Below are positions 1-8,091 of a stretch of DNA of 64,000 bases, in pieces. How positions within the stretch are numbered: the first letter of the stretch is position 1; every line of letters begins with the position of its first letter. This DNA comes from Nitrososphaerota archaeon. GTDB lineage: Archaea > Thermoproteota > Nitrososphaeria > Nitrososphaerales > JACPRH01. A program made the position numbers and the translations under genes. The stretch is taken from NCBI GenBank assembly GCA_023379805.1, contig JAMCPI010000015.1, positions 23,816-87,815 of the forward strand. The letters run 5' to 3'. Below the pieces are notes generated by a model, which ran no database searches, was not told where the DNA came from, and saw only the letters and a list, made by a program, of their open reading frames with translations.

Positions 1-57
1 ACAGAAATTCTACGCAAGCACTTCCTGCGTGCTGCGTGCTTAATGCCTCTGCTTCAA

Positions 58-645
58 TCAGTCGGTGTTGTCGTTGAAGCGCTGTGCTGGATGTTCTCTA
101 CCTTTATGGCCCTGCGGTACATGTGGATTTGCTTGTTGATCTGCTGACAGTGGATCTGATTGCTTCTGTGAGGGATTGCCTAGATTCGATGTGTCCATAG
201 GCTTTACAGATGCGATGTTGCCTTTGTTGAAGCGCTCGCTGAATATGTCAATAAGTGTGGACGGTTGTTGTTGCAAGGGTATTGCGGCCGGCGGAACAGG
301 CGTTGCAGGTGTTATCAATCCGGTTGATGATACTGTTGCAGTTGGAAGCTGAGGCTGAGGGGGAGAGTGAGGTTCGAGAAGCTGAGGCTGAGGCATTCTG
401 TTTAGGAGTCCTAGGATTCCAGGTGGAAGCTGCGGAGGAGTGGGTCGTCCTTGGTTCTGCTGAGCACGGTTAAGCAGGTGCGCGGATAGTTGAACTTCCT
501 GTTGACTATTTTGATTCTGTGGCGATTGAAGCGGATGAGCCTCCTTCTGAACACCTGAAGTTATTGGCTGAACCGCTGCTGACCTAATCTTCTGAACACG
601 GTTCTTGATCTCAGCAATGTCGTCCCCAAGTTCTTGTTCCTGCAT
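58..645 (-). CDS. Hypothetical Gln/Pro-rich protein
   Basis: I do not recognise this 195-residue protein. The first 25 residues are charged and probably helical (DDIAEIKNRVQKIR). Almost all of the remainder is rich in Gln, Pro, Asn and Ser with no hydrophobic core, so it looks intrinsically disordered. There is no signal peptide or membrane segment. The ATG start at 645 lies just after an A/T-poor stretch and the frame stays open for the full length, but composition alone could keep it open. A short helix plus a disordered tail would suit a scaffold or partner-binding protein; that is a guess. It is transcribed away from the deaminase gene at 842. Confidence 0.5.
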   Translation of the reverse strand: MQEQELGDDIAEIKNRVQKIRSAAVQPITSGVQKEAHPLQSPQNQNSQQEVQLSAHLLNRAQQNQGRPTPPQLPPGILGLLNRMPQPQLLEPHSPPQPQLPTATVSSTGLITPATPVPPAAIPLQQQPSTLIDIFSERFNKGNIASVKPMDTSNLGNPSQKQSDPLSADQQANPHVPQGHKGREHPAQRFNDNTD

Positions 646-804
646 ACTTTACAACGCATTGTACTGAAAGACCCCTACGTTTCAACTTTTCCTTAACCTT
701 AAGCCCCAATTCATACCGTGGTGGAACGGCCAGAACCCGGGACGTTAACGTTGCTTGAACTTTGAGGTGTGAATAGCAATCAGGTAACGATGCTGGATTG
801 AATC

Positions 805-814
805 GATATATTTA
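805..814 (+). promoter_or_regulatory. TATA box of the dCMP deaminase gene
   Basis: The AT-only core GATATATTTA lies 28-37 bases upstream of the ATG at 842. This is the spacing expected for an archaeal promoter that gives a transcript with a very short leader. Confidence 0.5.
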
Positions 815-841
815 TTTCAACTGAGGTGGGGTTCGTGTGTT

Positions 842-1318
842 ATGACACGGCCATCGTGGGATCAGTATTTCATTGAGCTTGCTCGAAGCGTGGCATCGCG
901 TTCCACCTGTGATAGAGGACGAAGCGGCTGTGTTATTGTGAAGAACAAACGAATTCTCTGCACGGGTTATGTTGGTTCTCCGCCTAGGATGCCTCATTGC
1001 GACGAGGTTGGCCACAAACTTAGGCAAGTCACTGATGACAACGGCAATGTGAGTCAACACTGTGTTCGCACGGTTCACGCAGAGCAAAATGCGATGATCC
1101 AAGCCGCGAGGTTTGGAATATCACTAGAAGGAGCCACCTTATACTGTAAGATGGAGCCCTGCAGAAGCTGCGCTATGAGCATAGTGGGGGCTGGAATAAA
1201 GCGGGTAGTATGCGAGAAGAAGTATCACGCTTCAGAGGACACTAGAGAAATTTTCTCCACCTGTGGCGTAGAACTCGTTGTTCTGAACGACGATGTCGAA
1301 AAATACCCGAATATGTAA
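842..1318 (+). CDS. Deoxycytidylate (dCMP) deaminase family protein
   Basis: Zinc-dependent deamination of dCMP to dUMP, supplying dUMP for thymidylate synthesis in the cytosol. The 158-residue protein has the cytidine/deoxycytidylate deaminase signature: a His-Ala-Glu motif (VHAEQNAMIQAA, around residues 79-90) and a PCRSC motif (around 107-111) that together hold the catalytic zinc and proton-shuttling Glu. An earlier Cys/His pair (PHCDEVGH) matches the extra zinc site of ComEB/dCMP deaminases. Length is normal for the family. It stands alone, with its own TATA box. A related late-competence ComEB role is possible in name only. Confidence 0.88.
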   Translation: MTRPSWDQYFIELARSVASRSTCDRGRSGCVIVKNKRILCTGYVGSPPRMPHCDEVGHKLRQVTDDNGNVSQHCVRTVHAEQNAMIQAARFGISLEGATLYCKMEPCRSCAMSIVGAGIKRVVCEKKYHASEDTREIFSTCGVELVVLNDDVEKYPNM

Positions 1319-1543
1319 GCGTTTGTCGTTCCGTTTTGCATAATAGTCAGTCGGTTGACCAACTAGGATACCGAGAATTCGTGGATGTATCCATTGCCAA
1401 GGAAAATGTACGGTGACGCACCCCCTTTAGCTCCTCAAAACCTTATATCGATTCAAGAGTTTCAAAGATTCATTAATGATTAACGAGACAACACTACTTC
1501 TTTCTGATTCTTCTATGATCACTGGATAATCCTCTTCTTTAAC

Positions 1544-1789
1544 TTGCTCTACGCGATCGGACGACTCGGCGAAAAAGATGAAGGAGCCCGTAGGAGAAGA
1601 AGATACTATTATGGGATAACTGGTACTCTTATCTTGTTCGCCCTATCGCCTTTCACAGTATCTGCAGTTCTCATTTTGCTAGGAAACTTTGATTATGCAT
1701 TGTACTCCGCCATTGCTGGATACATTATGCTGGTAGTGTTTCTAGTGTTGTTTGCAGGAGTACTTCTATCTAAAACAAAACAAAGCTGA
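1544..1789 (+). CDS. Small two-helix membrane protein
   Basis: An 81-residue protein with a basic patch (ARRRRRYYYG, residues 15-24) followed by two hydrophobic helices (about 25-48 and 52-76). I do not recognise the family. The proposed start is TTG. The frame is open further upstream to 1508 and those extra residues are also hydrophobic (WIILFFNLLYA), so a longer product starting on a rarer codon is possible and would add part of a third helix. It is a single gene between the deaminase and a putative small ORF. Confidence 0.5.
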   Translation: MLYAIGRLGEKDEGARRRRRYYYGITGTLILFALSPFTVSAVLILLGNFDYALYSAIAGYIMLVVFLVLFAGVLLSKTKQS

Positions 1790-1871
1790 GACGCGACCTA
1801 TTCAAACTCGGCTGATGCGGGGCTTAGACGAGCGGTTAAAAACGGATGATACAGACGTCGATGCAAATACG

Positions 1872-1880
1872 TATATAATA
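1872..1880 (+). promoter_or_regulatory. Strong TATA box upstream of small ORF and KaiC-like gene
   Basis: TATATAATA is followed by an A/T-rich stretch with repeated ATTGTA/TTGTATAAT words (1881-1905). It sits 30-38 bases upstream of the ATG at 1910 and is the best promoter candidate for the transcript leading into the KaiC-like gene at 2106. Confidence 0.5.
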
Positions 1881-1909
1881 ATTGTACTTAATTAATTGTA
1901 TAATAATCT

Positions 1910-2044
1910 ATGATACAAAGTAATATTACCAAGTCTGGTGTATTAGCGGCTAGTGTTACCTCGCTTGGCGGGTGTGAAGTTGGGTCCGCTGCTTTCGAGA
2001 AACGTCGCCCTAACCGTTACGATGGACGCGTATACACTATTTAG
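1910..2044 (+). CDS. Putative 44-residue small protein upstream of KaiC-like gene
   Basis: An uninterrupted ATG-to-TAG frame of 44 codons that begins just downstream of a strong TATA box. The product has a small-residue-rich first half with one Cys (SLGGCEVG) and a basic second half (EKRRPNRYDGR). It matches no family I know. It could be a leader peptide for the following ATPase gene or chance. Between it and the ATPase lies a perfect 5-bp GC hairpin (2076-2089, loop GTTA) that ends right before the GGAG ribosome-binding site at 2091. Confidence 0.3.
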   Translation: MIQSNITKSGVLAASVTSLGGCEVGSAAFEKRRPNRYDGRVYTI

Positions 2045-2105
2045 CATGCGTATATCGGGAGTTTTAGAAAATTATGCCGCGTTAGCGGCGGGAGTAAGGT
2101 GAAAT

Positions 2106-2879
2106 TTGATCTTTTTTGAAGATCTACTTGCTCTGAAGACACTAAACCATGCGGTGGTGAATATCATAGGGCCGCCTGGTTCAGGAAAGAGCAGTATCAG
2201 CTTGAACTATGCCGCTGAGGTGATTAGTAGGCGGCAACCTGTAGTATTTGTAGCATTAGATCAGCCACCGCAGCAGATTATTTCAAGAATAAAGAAGAGT
2301 GGGCAGATTGATAACGAAACGATTGACAGATACCTGATTATTTTAGATGGGTATAGCAAGGCAGTTGGGCTCAAACCGGATTCGAGGTACTCCTTTAACG
2401 GTGGGAACCTTTCCGACTTCAACATAGCCTTGTCTGAACTTTTGACCAATAAACCTGAGATAGTGATTATTGACCCAATCTCATCTCTTTTCATCCAGAA
2501 TGATGAGGCTTCGATGATAAGGGCGGTTCAGATAATTACGGCTAAGATAAGGGCAGGCGCGACTCACGGCTTCATCAGCTATGAAGAAGGGGTTCATTCA
2601 GAGACAGTCTACAACACGATCCGTTTTCTCAGCGACATAAATCTGGTCGTTAAACGCGACGTAACCGAGAGCGGAGAGGTTATGCGAGCTATACGTATAG
2701 ACAGCTCAAGAGGCGTAGCTCTGGATGAAACCTGGCACCAGTTCTTAGTTGATCCCTGTGGAAAGATAATCTGGGCATGCAACAGCATTTACAAGCCTAG
2801 TTTAGAGCAAACACAAGTAATTCCGCTGCCAAAAACTAACGAGACGCACAATACTTATAACTTCAAAGCAAACACGTGA
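2106..2879 (+). CDS. KaiC/RecA-superfamily ATPase
   Basis: A 257-residue single-domain RecA-fold ATPase. Walker A is GPPGSGKSS (around residues 22-30). Walker B is the hydrophobic strand ending in an aspartate (EIVIIDPISS, around 117-126). This is the KaiC/RadA-like layout used in archaea for signalling ATPases rather than recombinases; no DNA-binding domain is visible. The start is TTG with a clear GGAGTAAGG site 6-14 bases upstream. Its stop overlaps the next gene's GTG start by 4 bases, so the two are translationally coupled. The partner is a small membrane protein, suggesting this ATPase acts at the membrane, perhaps in motility or signal control. The exact role is unknown. Confidence 0.72.
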   Translation: MIFFEDLLALKTLNHAVVNIIGPPGSGKSSISLNYAAEVISRRQPVVFVALDQPPQQIISRIKKSGQIDNETIDRYLIILDGYSKAVGLKPDSRYSFNGGNLSDFNIALSELLTNKPEIVIIDPISSLFIQNDEASMIRAVQIITAKIRAGATHGFISYEEGVHSETVYNTIRFLSDINLVVKRDVTESGEVMRAIRIDSSRGVALDETWHQFLVDPCGKIIWACNSIYKPSLEQTQVIPLPKTNETHNTYNFKANT

Positions 2880-3214
2880 TAATTATGGAAATTACACTTC
2901 TACTTGACCTTCTTTCGCTTATCGCAGGCATCGTTTTCCTCTATTATGCGATTCTCATAAGACGCAAGGTCAAACTTCCCCAGAATGACTTATTACTGTT
3001 AGTAGGAGTTATATCGGTCATCAACATAGGAGTGCACATTCCAGGGTATTTTCCCACCTTGTTTCCCATGTTAGTGTATGAGTTAGGGCACCCGATATCC
3101 GACGCAGCATTGCTCACAATGTCCATATCTCTTCTTTGGTACGGCTTCACATCCTACTCATACGTTAAGAAGCTAGTAAAAAGACCCAAACTACAGTCAT
3201 CAGCGCAGGCCTGA
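2876..3214 (+). CDS. Three-helix membrane protein coupled to KaiC-like ATPase
   Basis: A 112-residue integral membrane protein with three hydrophobic helices (about 6-26, 37-61 and 74-94) and a basic tail (KKLVKRPK). The start is GTG and overlaps the ATPase stop codon by 4 bases; an in-frame ATG three codons later is an alternative. I do not recognise the family, but the helices resemble the input membrane modules of archaeal sensor proteins. Tight coupling to a KaiC-like ATPase suggests a two-protein unit at the membrane. Confidence 0.6.
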   Translation: MIIMEITLLLDLLSLIAGIVFLYYAILIRRKVKLPQNDLLLLVGVISVINIGVHIPGYFPTLFPMLVYELGHPISDAALLTMSISLLWYGFTSYSYVKKLVKRPKLQSSAQA

Positions 3215-3417
3215 CCCCGACATCCAGAATCGCCCGGCTGCAGAAACTAAGTCTATACAACCCCCTTCCCGAAGAGCCTGACATAGATGCGATGCCAGGC
3301 ACAAATATCGCGTATCTAGGCGACCTGTTCAAGTCGGATGAGCCGAGACACAAGCAACCCCAAACGAGGCGCGACTTAACAATTTTAGGCGACTATCTTT
3401 CCCGACGCTGTAATTTC

Positions 3418-3539
3418 TGGTGGGCCGACCAGGATTTGAACCTGAGTTACTACCGTGTGAGGGTAGTGTCCTGACCAGGTTTTCCGCATATGGTTGGCGA
3501 ATAAGGCGAAGCCAGCTCTATGCTCTAGACCATCGGCCC
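3418..3539 (-). tRNA. tRNA-Val (CAC) with an intron in the D loop
   Basis: Read on the minus strand, the 7-bp acceptor GGGCCGA pairs with TCGGCCC, followed by discriminator A and an encoded CCA (3420-3418). The T arm is TCAGG-TTCAAAT-CCTGG. The anticodon arm is CTACC-CTCACAC-GGTAG with anticodon CAC (valine, codon GUG). The D stem is GTCT/GGAC. The D loop is about 55 bases instead of about 11. Removing roughly 44 bases (about 3480-3523) restores a normal loop containing CCTGGTCA. A GCATA/TATGC pairing flanks the likely cleavage region, as a relaxed bulge-helix-bulge would need. The exact splice sites are uncertain by a few bases. Confidence 0.85.
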
Positions 3540-3592
3540 ACAGGGCAGCTGGTGCTGGTGGGGATTAAAAATAGTTTGATAGTGCTGCGGTG

Positions 3593-4834
3593 TTATGGTT
3601 GTTTTTTGATTGCGTGTGAGTTGTGGCATGTGTAGCAGTTTCCGTTGTAGTGGGTTGTTGGGCCGTCGGCGAACATTGGGGCGTGACAGATGCCGCAGGT
3701 TTTGCTTGGGTCTGTTGAGAGGGTCATGGAATGCTCATAGTATGGTAGGTAGCCGTATGCGGCTCTTGTTTCATGTAGTTTTCCTTCTGATGTGAGGTTT
3801 ATCATCCGCAGGGTTGAGTGGCATAATCCTTGCGTGGATGAGCAGCTGCTCTTTTCACCGGTTACACCAAGGTAATCTATCGGGACTCCTCTTGTTGGAA
3901 ACGTGGCTGTAGCGATTGTTCTAATATTCTCCCAGACCGAACTCATCTTAGCGACATTTGTGTATGCGCCGGTGTGGAAGTTCCAGTCATCGGCATACCT
4001 GTCCCAAGTCCAAGCACCAGTAGTCTTGTTCTTCACCATCGGAGCCAATGTGACTGTCGAAATGTTGCTTAGACTCAGCTCCTTCTTGCCTGTTGCTGAT
4101 ACCTCGTAGATAGATCCGTCGCTGCTTACTGTCAGTGAACTGGCTGTGAGATTCTTGTCGGATCTCAATTGTATCCTGAAGTAGTCCGGGTAAATCCCGG
4201 CGATGCTCGCAGTGTAGTGTCCGCTTGAGCTTTCTGACAGAATCATCAAAAGATCTGTGTTGTCCGCTGCATAGTCGAAGAATGTCAAGTTAGCTTGGAT
4301 AGAGGCACCAGCAGTAGCTGAATACATGTCGATAGATAACGTAGAGGAGGCTGTTGCAGTGGAGTTGCTCCAAGCGCCGCTGTAACCTTTCCCGTAAGGG
4401 AAGGGCACCTGCTTATAGCCTAAGGACACCCATCGGCTTTGGTTAACCGGAGCAGTCGAGTTTTTGAGCCAAACCACCCAGTCAGCCATCCCGAAGCTGC
4501 CCCAGCGATCTCTCTTTCCGTGGCAAACTAAGCAGGCGTTCGCATCAGGCCCATCATTCTTGATAGACATGAGCTCACGCACAATTGTTCGGCTGTGGTT
4601 GGTGCTAACCATCTCCTCGTATATCCCATAGTGGCATTTCAGGCATGACGACTCACCTTTAGCGACGATACTGTGCGGGGTAGTGGTAGCTATCTGACCT
4701 GCTGCACCAAAAGCACCGTACACACCTAAGCTAACCAGCATCACCGCTACAACGAGCAGTATGATTACTCGCCCTCTGCTTGAACCGAGCTGTTCAGGCA
4801 TACGGTGCACTTTTATAGAATAATAGCCGCCCAA
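3593..4834 (-). CDS. Membrane-anchored multiheme c-type cytochrome (4-5 hemes)
   Basis: A predicted extracytoplasmic electron carrier with covalently bound hemes. One N-terminal membrane helix (about residues 22-46) is followed by heme-binding motifs CLKCH (64-68), CLVCH (101-105), CGICH (380-384) and CYTCH (400-404). A fifth, atypical CX6CH site (331-339) may hold another heme. Residues 110-325 lack heme motifs and look beta-rich, with many Ser/Thr and Asn-X-Ser/Thr sites. A TATA box lies at 4835-4843, so the TTG at 4834 is too close to be the start. The in-frame ATG at 4801 (MPEQLG, 402 residues) is more likely. It stands alone, downstream of no obvious partner. Confidence 0.85.
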   Translation of the reverse strand: MGGYYSIKVHRMPEQLGSSRGRVIILLVVAVMLVSLGVYGAFGAAGQIATTTPHSIVAKGESSCLKCHYGIYEEMVSTNHSRTIVRELMSIKNDGPDANACLVCHGKRDRWGSFGMADWVVWLKNSTAPVNQSRWVSLGYKQVPFPYGKGYSGAWSNSTATASSTLSIDMYSATAGASIQANLTFFDYAADNTDLLMILSESSSGHYTASIAGIYPDYFRIQLRSDKNLTASSLTVSSDGSIYEVSATGKKELSLSNISTVTLAPMVKNKTTGAWTWDRYADDWNFHTGAYTNVAKMSSVWENIRTIATATFPTRGVPIDYLGVTGEKSSCSSTQGLCHSTLRMINLTSEGKLHETRAAYGYLPYYEHSMTLSTDPSKTCGICHAPMFADGPTTHYNGNCYTCHNSHAIKKQP

Positions 4835-4843
4835 GTATATAAC
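4835..4843 (-). promoter_or_regulatory. TATA box of the multiheme cytochrome gene
   Basis: GTTATATAC on the minus strand is centred about 38 bases upstream of the ATG at 4801. That spacing implies a short or absent leader and argues for the ATG over the TTG at 4834. Confidence 0.45.
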
Positions 4844-4992
4844 TAGTAGTGCAGTCTAAGCAGCAAAACAGCACATAGTCACCAGAATCTGCGTCTGAAG
4901 AAACGCGTACCCCACAAACCTTACTCCGCCATACCACTACCTGTTTTAGAAGCAAATAGAAGAGGAGGAGAAAGGAGCGTGCGTGTCAGAGT

Positions 4993-5160
4993 TTACTTCT
5001 TGACACCTAACGCCCTGTTCTTTAGGCGGAGATCTGGGCTTCTGCATTTTCTGCAGCGGGTGGCGCTGATCGGGTTCTTGCTTCCGCATCTTAGGCAGAT
5101 CTTAAAGTAGAGTCGTCGCTTCTGCGCAATCTGTTTCTTCACGGCGTCGGTGATAGGCAT
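4993..5160 (-). CDS. rpl40e: 50S ribosomal protein eL40
   Basis: A 55-residue basic protein that begins MPITDAVKKQIAQKRRLYFK. It contains a four-cysteine zinc ribbon of form CLRCGSKN...CRKC (residues 23-39), exactly the layout of archaeal eL40, a small zinc-binding protein of the large ribosomal subunit. The ATG at 5160 is preceded by GAGGACGGA as a ribosome-binding site. It is a single-gene unit between the cytochrome and the Alba gene and is transcribed opposite to Alba. Confidence 0.9.
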   Translation of the reverse strand: MPITDAVKKQIAQKRRLYFKICLRCGSKNPISATRCRKCRSPDLRLKNRALGVKK

Positions 5161-5243
5161 AGCACATCCGTCCTCAAAGAGCCTCTTATTACTTTTCCTC
5201 TCAAACTCGTGAATGGGCCGCTTCGATCCCGTATCATGCGCAA

Positions 5244-5253
5244 CATATTTAAG
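5244..5253 (+). promoter_or_regulatory. TATA box of the first Alba gene
   Basis: CATATTTAAG lies about 30-38 bases upstream of the GTG/ATG start region at 5282-5291. This is consistent with a leaderless or near-leaderless transcript for an abundant chromatin protein. Confidence 0.5.
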
Positions 5254-5281
5254 CGTCCTGACCTAATGATGAGGATACAAC

Positions 5282-5563
5282 GTGATCAAAATGGATAACA
5301 ACACCGTGTTAATCGGACAGAAACCTGTAATGAACTACGTTCTAGCGGGCCTAACCTTGGTGCAAAACGGCGCCGACGGAGTGGTTCTGAAGGCACGTGG
5401 AAGAGCAATCAGCAAAGCTGTTGATGTTGCTCAGATCATTACTAAGAGGTTCGCAACAGACATTACCATCAAGAGCATCGAAATTAACACCGAACAGGTA
5501 AAGAGCACAGAGACCGGCAACCTCAGCAACGTCAGCTCAATCGAAATCACTCTAACGAAGTAG
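5282..5563 (+). CDS. albA: Alba family DNA/RNA-binding chromatin protein
   Basis: A 93-residue Alba protein, the dimeric chromatin and RNA-binding protein of archaea. It has the family core: the N-terminal loop-strand VLIGQKPVMNYV with the conserved lysine that is acetylated in Sulfolobus Alba (around residue 14), the helix ISKAVDVAQIITKRF, and the C-terminal strands ending SSIEITLTK. The start may be GTG 5282 or the ATG three codons later at 5291; both fit the TATA spacing. A T-rich run after the stop (about 5581-5610) probably ends transcription. A second, tailed Alba is encoded at 60910. Confidence 0.93.
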   Translation: MIKMDNNTVLIGQKPVMNYVLAGLTLVQNGADGVVLKARGRAISKAVDVAQIITKRFATDITIKSIEINTEQVKSTETGNLSNVSSIEITLTK

Positions 5564-5668
5564 CGACACAACGCTCCTTCTCCTACTTTTTTAATCATTA
5601 CACTTTTTACGCAGTTCTGTTAGTTCTGGGTTATACCAGACGTTGTCTTCTACGGTTTGCTCTGAAGC

Positions 5669-7756
5669 TTAGCCGTGTATATGCTCTTGAGGAATGTACT
5701 GGTAAAGTTCATTCGCTACATCCGTGAGACCCAGTTCGTTTAGCTTCTCTTTGGTTGGTATCCCTGTCTTCTGATCCCAGCCGCGCATCTGGTAATATTC
5801 GTCCTTAGCTTTCTCCCAAGCGGGGCGGTCGATCGCGTTTCCTCGCCGGTCTTTGTGTGTGAAGTAGTATTCGTTGAAGGTGTCGTCTTCACGGCGGCGA
5901 CCTCGCCTCACTTGATTGGCTCGTTCAAGGTTGAATACTCCCTCAGAAATCTTCAGCAGATCCTTCATCGTTGTGTCAATACCTGTAGCCTGCGAGTATA
6001 ATTTGGCCTCTAACTCCAGTCGCTTCGGCCCACTTTCCATCTCAGGATCGTCGGGCTTCTTGTTTTCGGTGAAGAACGTGTCCAGCTTCATAAGCGCAGT
6101 TGGGAAGAACCAGTCGCACAAGCCCACTGAATCTATTAGCACAGCATGGTGCTGCGCCACCACAGCGGCTTGCGGCTTCCCCTCGTAAGTGAAGGGATTT
6201 GCTGCAGCAGCGGTGCCGTAGAACCATTTACACATCTCCTGGTCACCGTATGGAACTCTAGTCCAGCTGTGGTTTGAGTACGGATCACGTGTATCTGTAG
6301 CCCACAGAATCTGCCCCACCGGGTTCGGATACCCGGTGGGATCTCCAGGACCCTTAGCGGTGCCTATGTAGAACCAGTGCTGCCTTGAGCCGTGAGCTGT
6401 GTATCGCTCCTCATACAGCTCCCAGATGCGGTTTCCATACTTCTCCCTAAGCTTCTCAGCGGTTCGATGAACCCCGTCCGCTAACAGGTTACCGAACTCA
6501 CCTTCACGCCTAGCTAACATTCCGAAGAGCTTGTCAGCAAACTCTATGCTACCCATATCCTGAATAGGTACGCCTGTGTTCTGCTCAGTCAGTATACCCT
6601 CTTTATACGCAGCCCACAGCCAAGAAAGTATTCCTGTAAGCTCATACGAGTTTATCCCCATCCTGTCAGCCAGCTTCACACCGTACCATGCGGTCTCGTC
6701 CTGCGGCCTCTCCGCGAAGTCTTTGTGAAGCGGCGCCACCGGGCCTACTCCTTCCCAGTTATAGTACATCTGAAGCGCAACACACTGCTGGTGACCGGGG
6801 GTCATACCCGGCGGAGCAATATATGCTCTGCATATGACTTGGCAGCCGAAGCAGCCGTCAAGCCTCTTCATGTGGCTCGTCAAGATCTTTGGGTTCCCGC
6901 CGTAGATGCCACCAGGGCCACCGTAAGCAGGTACTACAGGCATGGCTTTTACTCGGATTAGTTTACGAATCTTAAAGACAGTTTCAACTAGTTCTTTCGG
7001 CTTGGCCACCGGCACAGAGCCGGTTCCTCTCACAGCGATGGCTTTGAGGTTCTTTGAGCCCATTACTCCGCCGAAGCCGCATTGACCGGCAGCGTCACCT
7101 GAATCATGCATTATAGTAGCTACCCTTGAGAGTTTTTCACCCGCTGGGCCGATAGCTACACATCTCACATGCCTAGGATCGTATCTCGCTGCATACCTCC
7201 ATTCTTTCGTATCGGGAAGATTAACGTCTTTACCAGCGGTTCGGAATCTAGGGTTAGAACCAGCTCCTCCAGAGGCGTTTCCCCCGTCGTTTGTAAGTTC
7301 CTGCTGTATCCTCTTCTGAACCTCTAAAGCCTCCATGCCCCAGAGATTACCTGCGCTTCTAATCTCGACCTCTTCATCCCTTATCAGGATGTACACCGGT
7401 TTACTGGCCTTGCCGTGGACTATAACACCGTCGTAACCAGCAAACTTGAGCTCAGGAGCCCAGTGACCCCCTATACCTGAGTGCGAAGGGTACTCCTTGG
7501 GATGCTGCGGCGCAAGTGAACCTATTCTCCACCTACCGCTGGACGGTGAATTGGTTCCTGCTAAAGCGCCGGGAGCGAATATGAGCCTATTTTCAGGATC
7601 AAAAGCCCTCGCATCAACAGGCACTTCATCCCATATCACCTTCGCGATCAAACCTCTGCCTCCGATGAATTTAGGGAAGTACTGCGAGGAAGAAACCTCT
7701 GTAATCTTCTGAGATGTTAGATCTATTCGTAGAATTTTACCAGTCCATGAGAACAT
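5669..7756 (-). CDS. aor: Aldehyde:ferredoxin oxidoreductase (tungsten), stand-alone
   Basis: A tungsten-pterin enzyme that oxidises aldehydes to carboxylic acids and reduces ferredoxin. The 695 residues cover the whole AOR family: the N-terminal pterin-binding domain (GGRGL, GPAGEKLSR, GFGGVMGSKNLKAIAVRG) and the [4Fe-4S] ligands CFGCQVIC plus a late cysteine (VGLCDW). It is longer than classic AOR (about 605) because of an insert around residues 155-180 and a longer C-terminus. It has no signal peptide, so it is cytosolic. Unlike the second AOR at 23168 it has no ferredoxin subunit next to it. The native aldehyde cannot be told from sequence. Confidence 0.88.
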   Translation of the reverse strand: MFSWTGKILRIDLTSQKITEVSSSQYFPKFIGGRGLIAKVIWDEVPVDARAFDPENRLIFAPGALAGTNSPSSGRWRIGSLAPQHPKEYPSHSGIGGHWAPELKFAGYDGVIVHGKASKPVYILIRDEEVEIRSAGNLWGMEALEVQKRIQQELTNDGGNASGGAGSNPRFRTAGKDVNLPDTKEWRYAARYDPRHVRCVAIGPAGEKLSRVATIMHDSGDAAGQCGFGGVMGSKNLKAIAVRGTGSVPVAKPKELVETVFKIRKLIRVKAMPVVPAYGGPGGIYGGNPKILTSHMKRLDGCFGCQVICRAYIAPPGMTPGHQQCVALQMYYNWEGVGPVAPLHKDFAERPQDETAWYGVKLADRMGINSYELTGILSWLWAAYKEGILTEQNTGVPIQDMGSIEFADKLFGMLARREGEFGNLLADGVHRTAEKLREKYGNRIWELYEERYTAHGSRQHWFYIGTAKGPGDPTGYPNPVGQILWATDTRDPYSNHSWTRVPYGDQEMCKWFYGTAAAANPFTYEGKPQAAVVAQHHAVLIDSVGLCDWFFPTALMKLDTFFTENKKPDDPEMESGPKRLELEAKLYSQATGIDTTMKDLLKISEGVFNLERANQVRRGRRREDDTFNEYYFTHKDRRGNAIDRPAWEKAKDEYYQMRGWDQKTGIPTKEKLNELGLTDVANELYQYIPQEHIHG

Positions 7757-8091
7757 CCGCGTAGATACCTCCGTTACCTTTCATGAACTTGCTCATCCTG
7801 TTTTATTCCAGGAATCAGAGTGGTAAATACGATACGTTTTCACTTTCAGAAAAATCTTGAACCATCCAAAGAGAGGCTGATGCAACTAGCACCTCTTTTC
7901 TTTATTTACAGATGCTTTAGCAGGGGTCGTATTACATCTTCATAAACTTCTGGATGAGTCCACCGGGGGTTCTGTCAGAATCTCTGAACAAGGCGGGTTG
8001 ATTTACACTGGCATGTTCCGATGAATTGACAAATCTCTGAACATAAATATACTTTTATTACCCCTTTTTACCACCCCCCGCCAGACTACCT
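7757..8091. other. 335-bp intergenic region between divergent AOR and NusA-like genes
   Basis: No gene is convincing here. It holds a TATA-like box for the gene at 8092 (ATAAATATAC at 8043-8052). It also holds a small imperfect hairpin (AGAGGCTG...CACCTCT, about 7870-7897) followed by a T-rich stretch; that hairpin does not follow any plus-strand gene, so its role is unclear. Confidence 0.4.

Noticed and set aside
1..57. Inverted repeat AAGCAC...GTGCTT at the window edge
   Set aside because: Short and close to the edge, so context is missing.
3292..3635. Open frames overlapping the tRNA-Val gene
   Set aside because: They run through a well-folded tRNA and encode nothing recognisable.
7860..8020. 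C/D-box-like words (GGCTGATG, CTCTGA)
   Set aside because: Boxes are imperfect and badly spaced; no guide-target match can be tested here.
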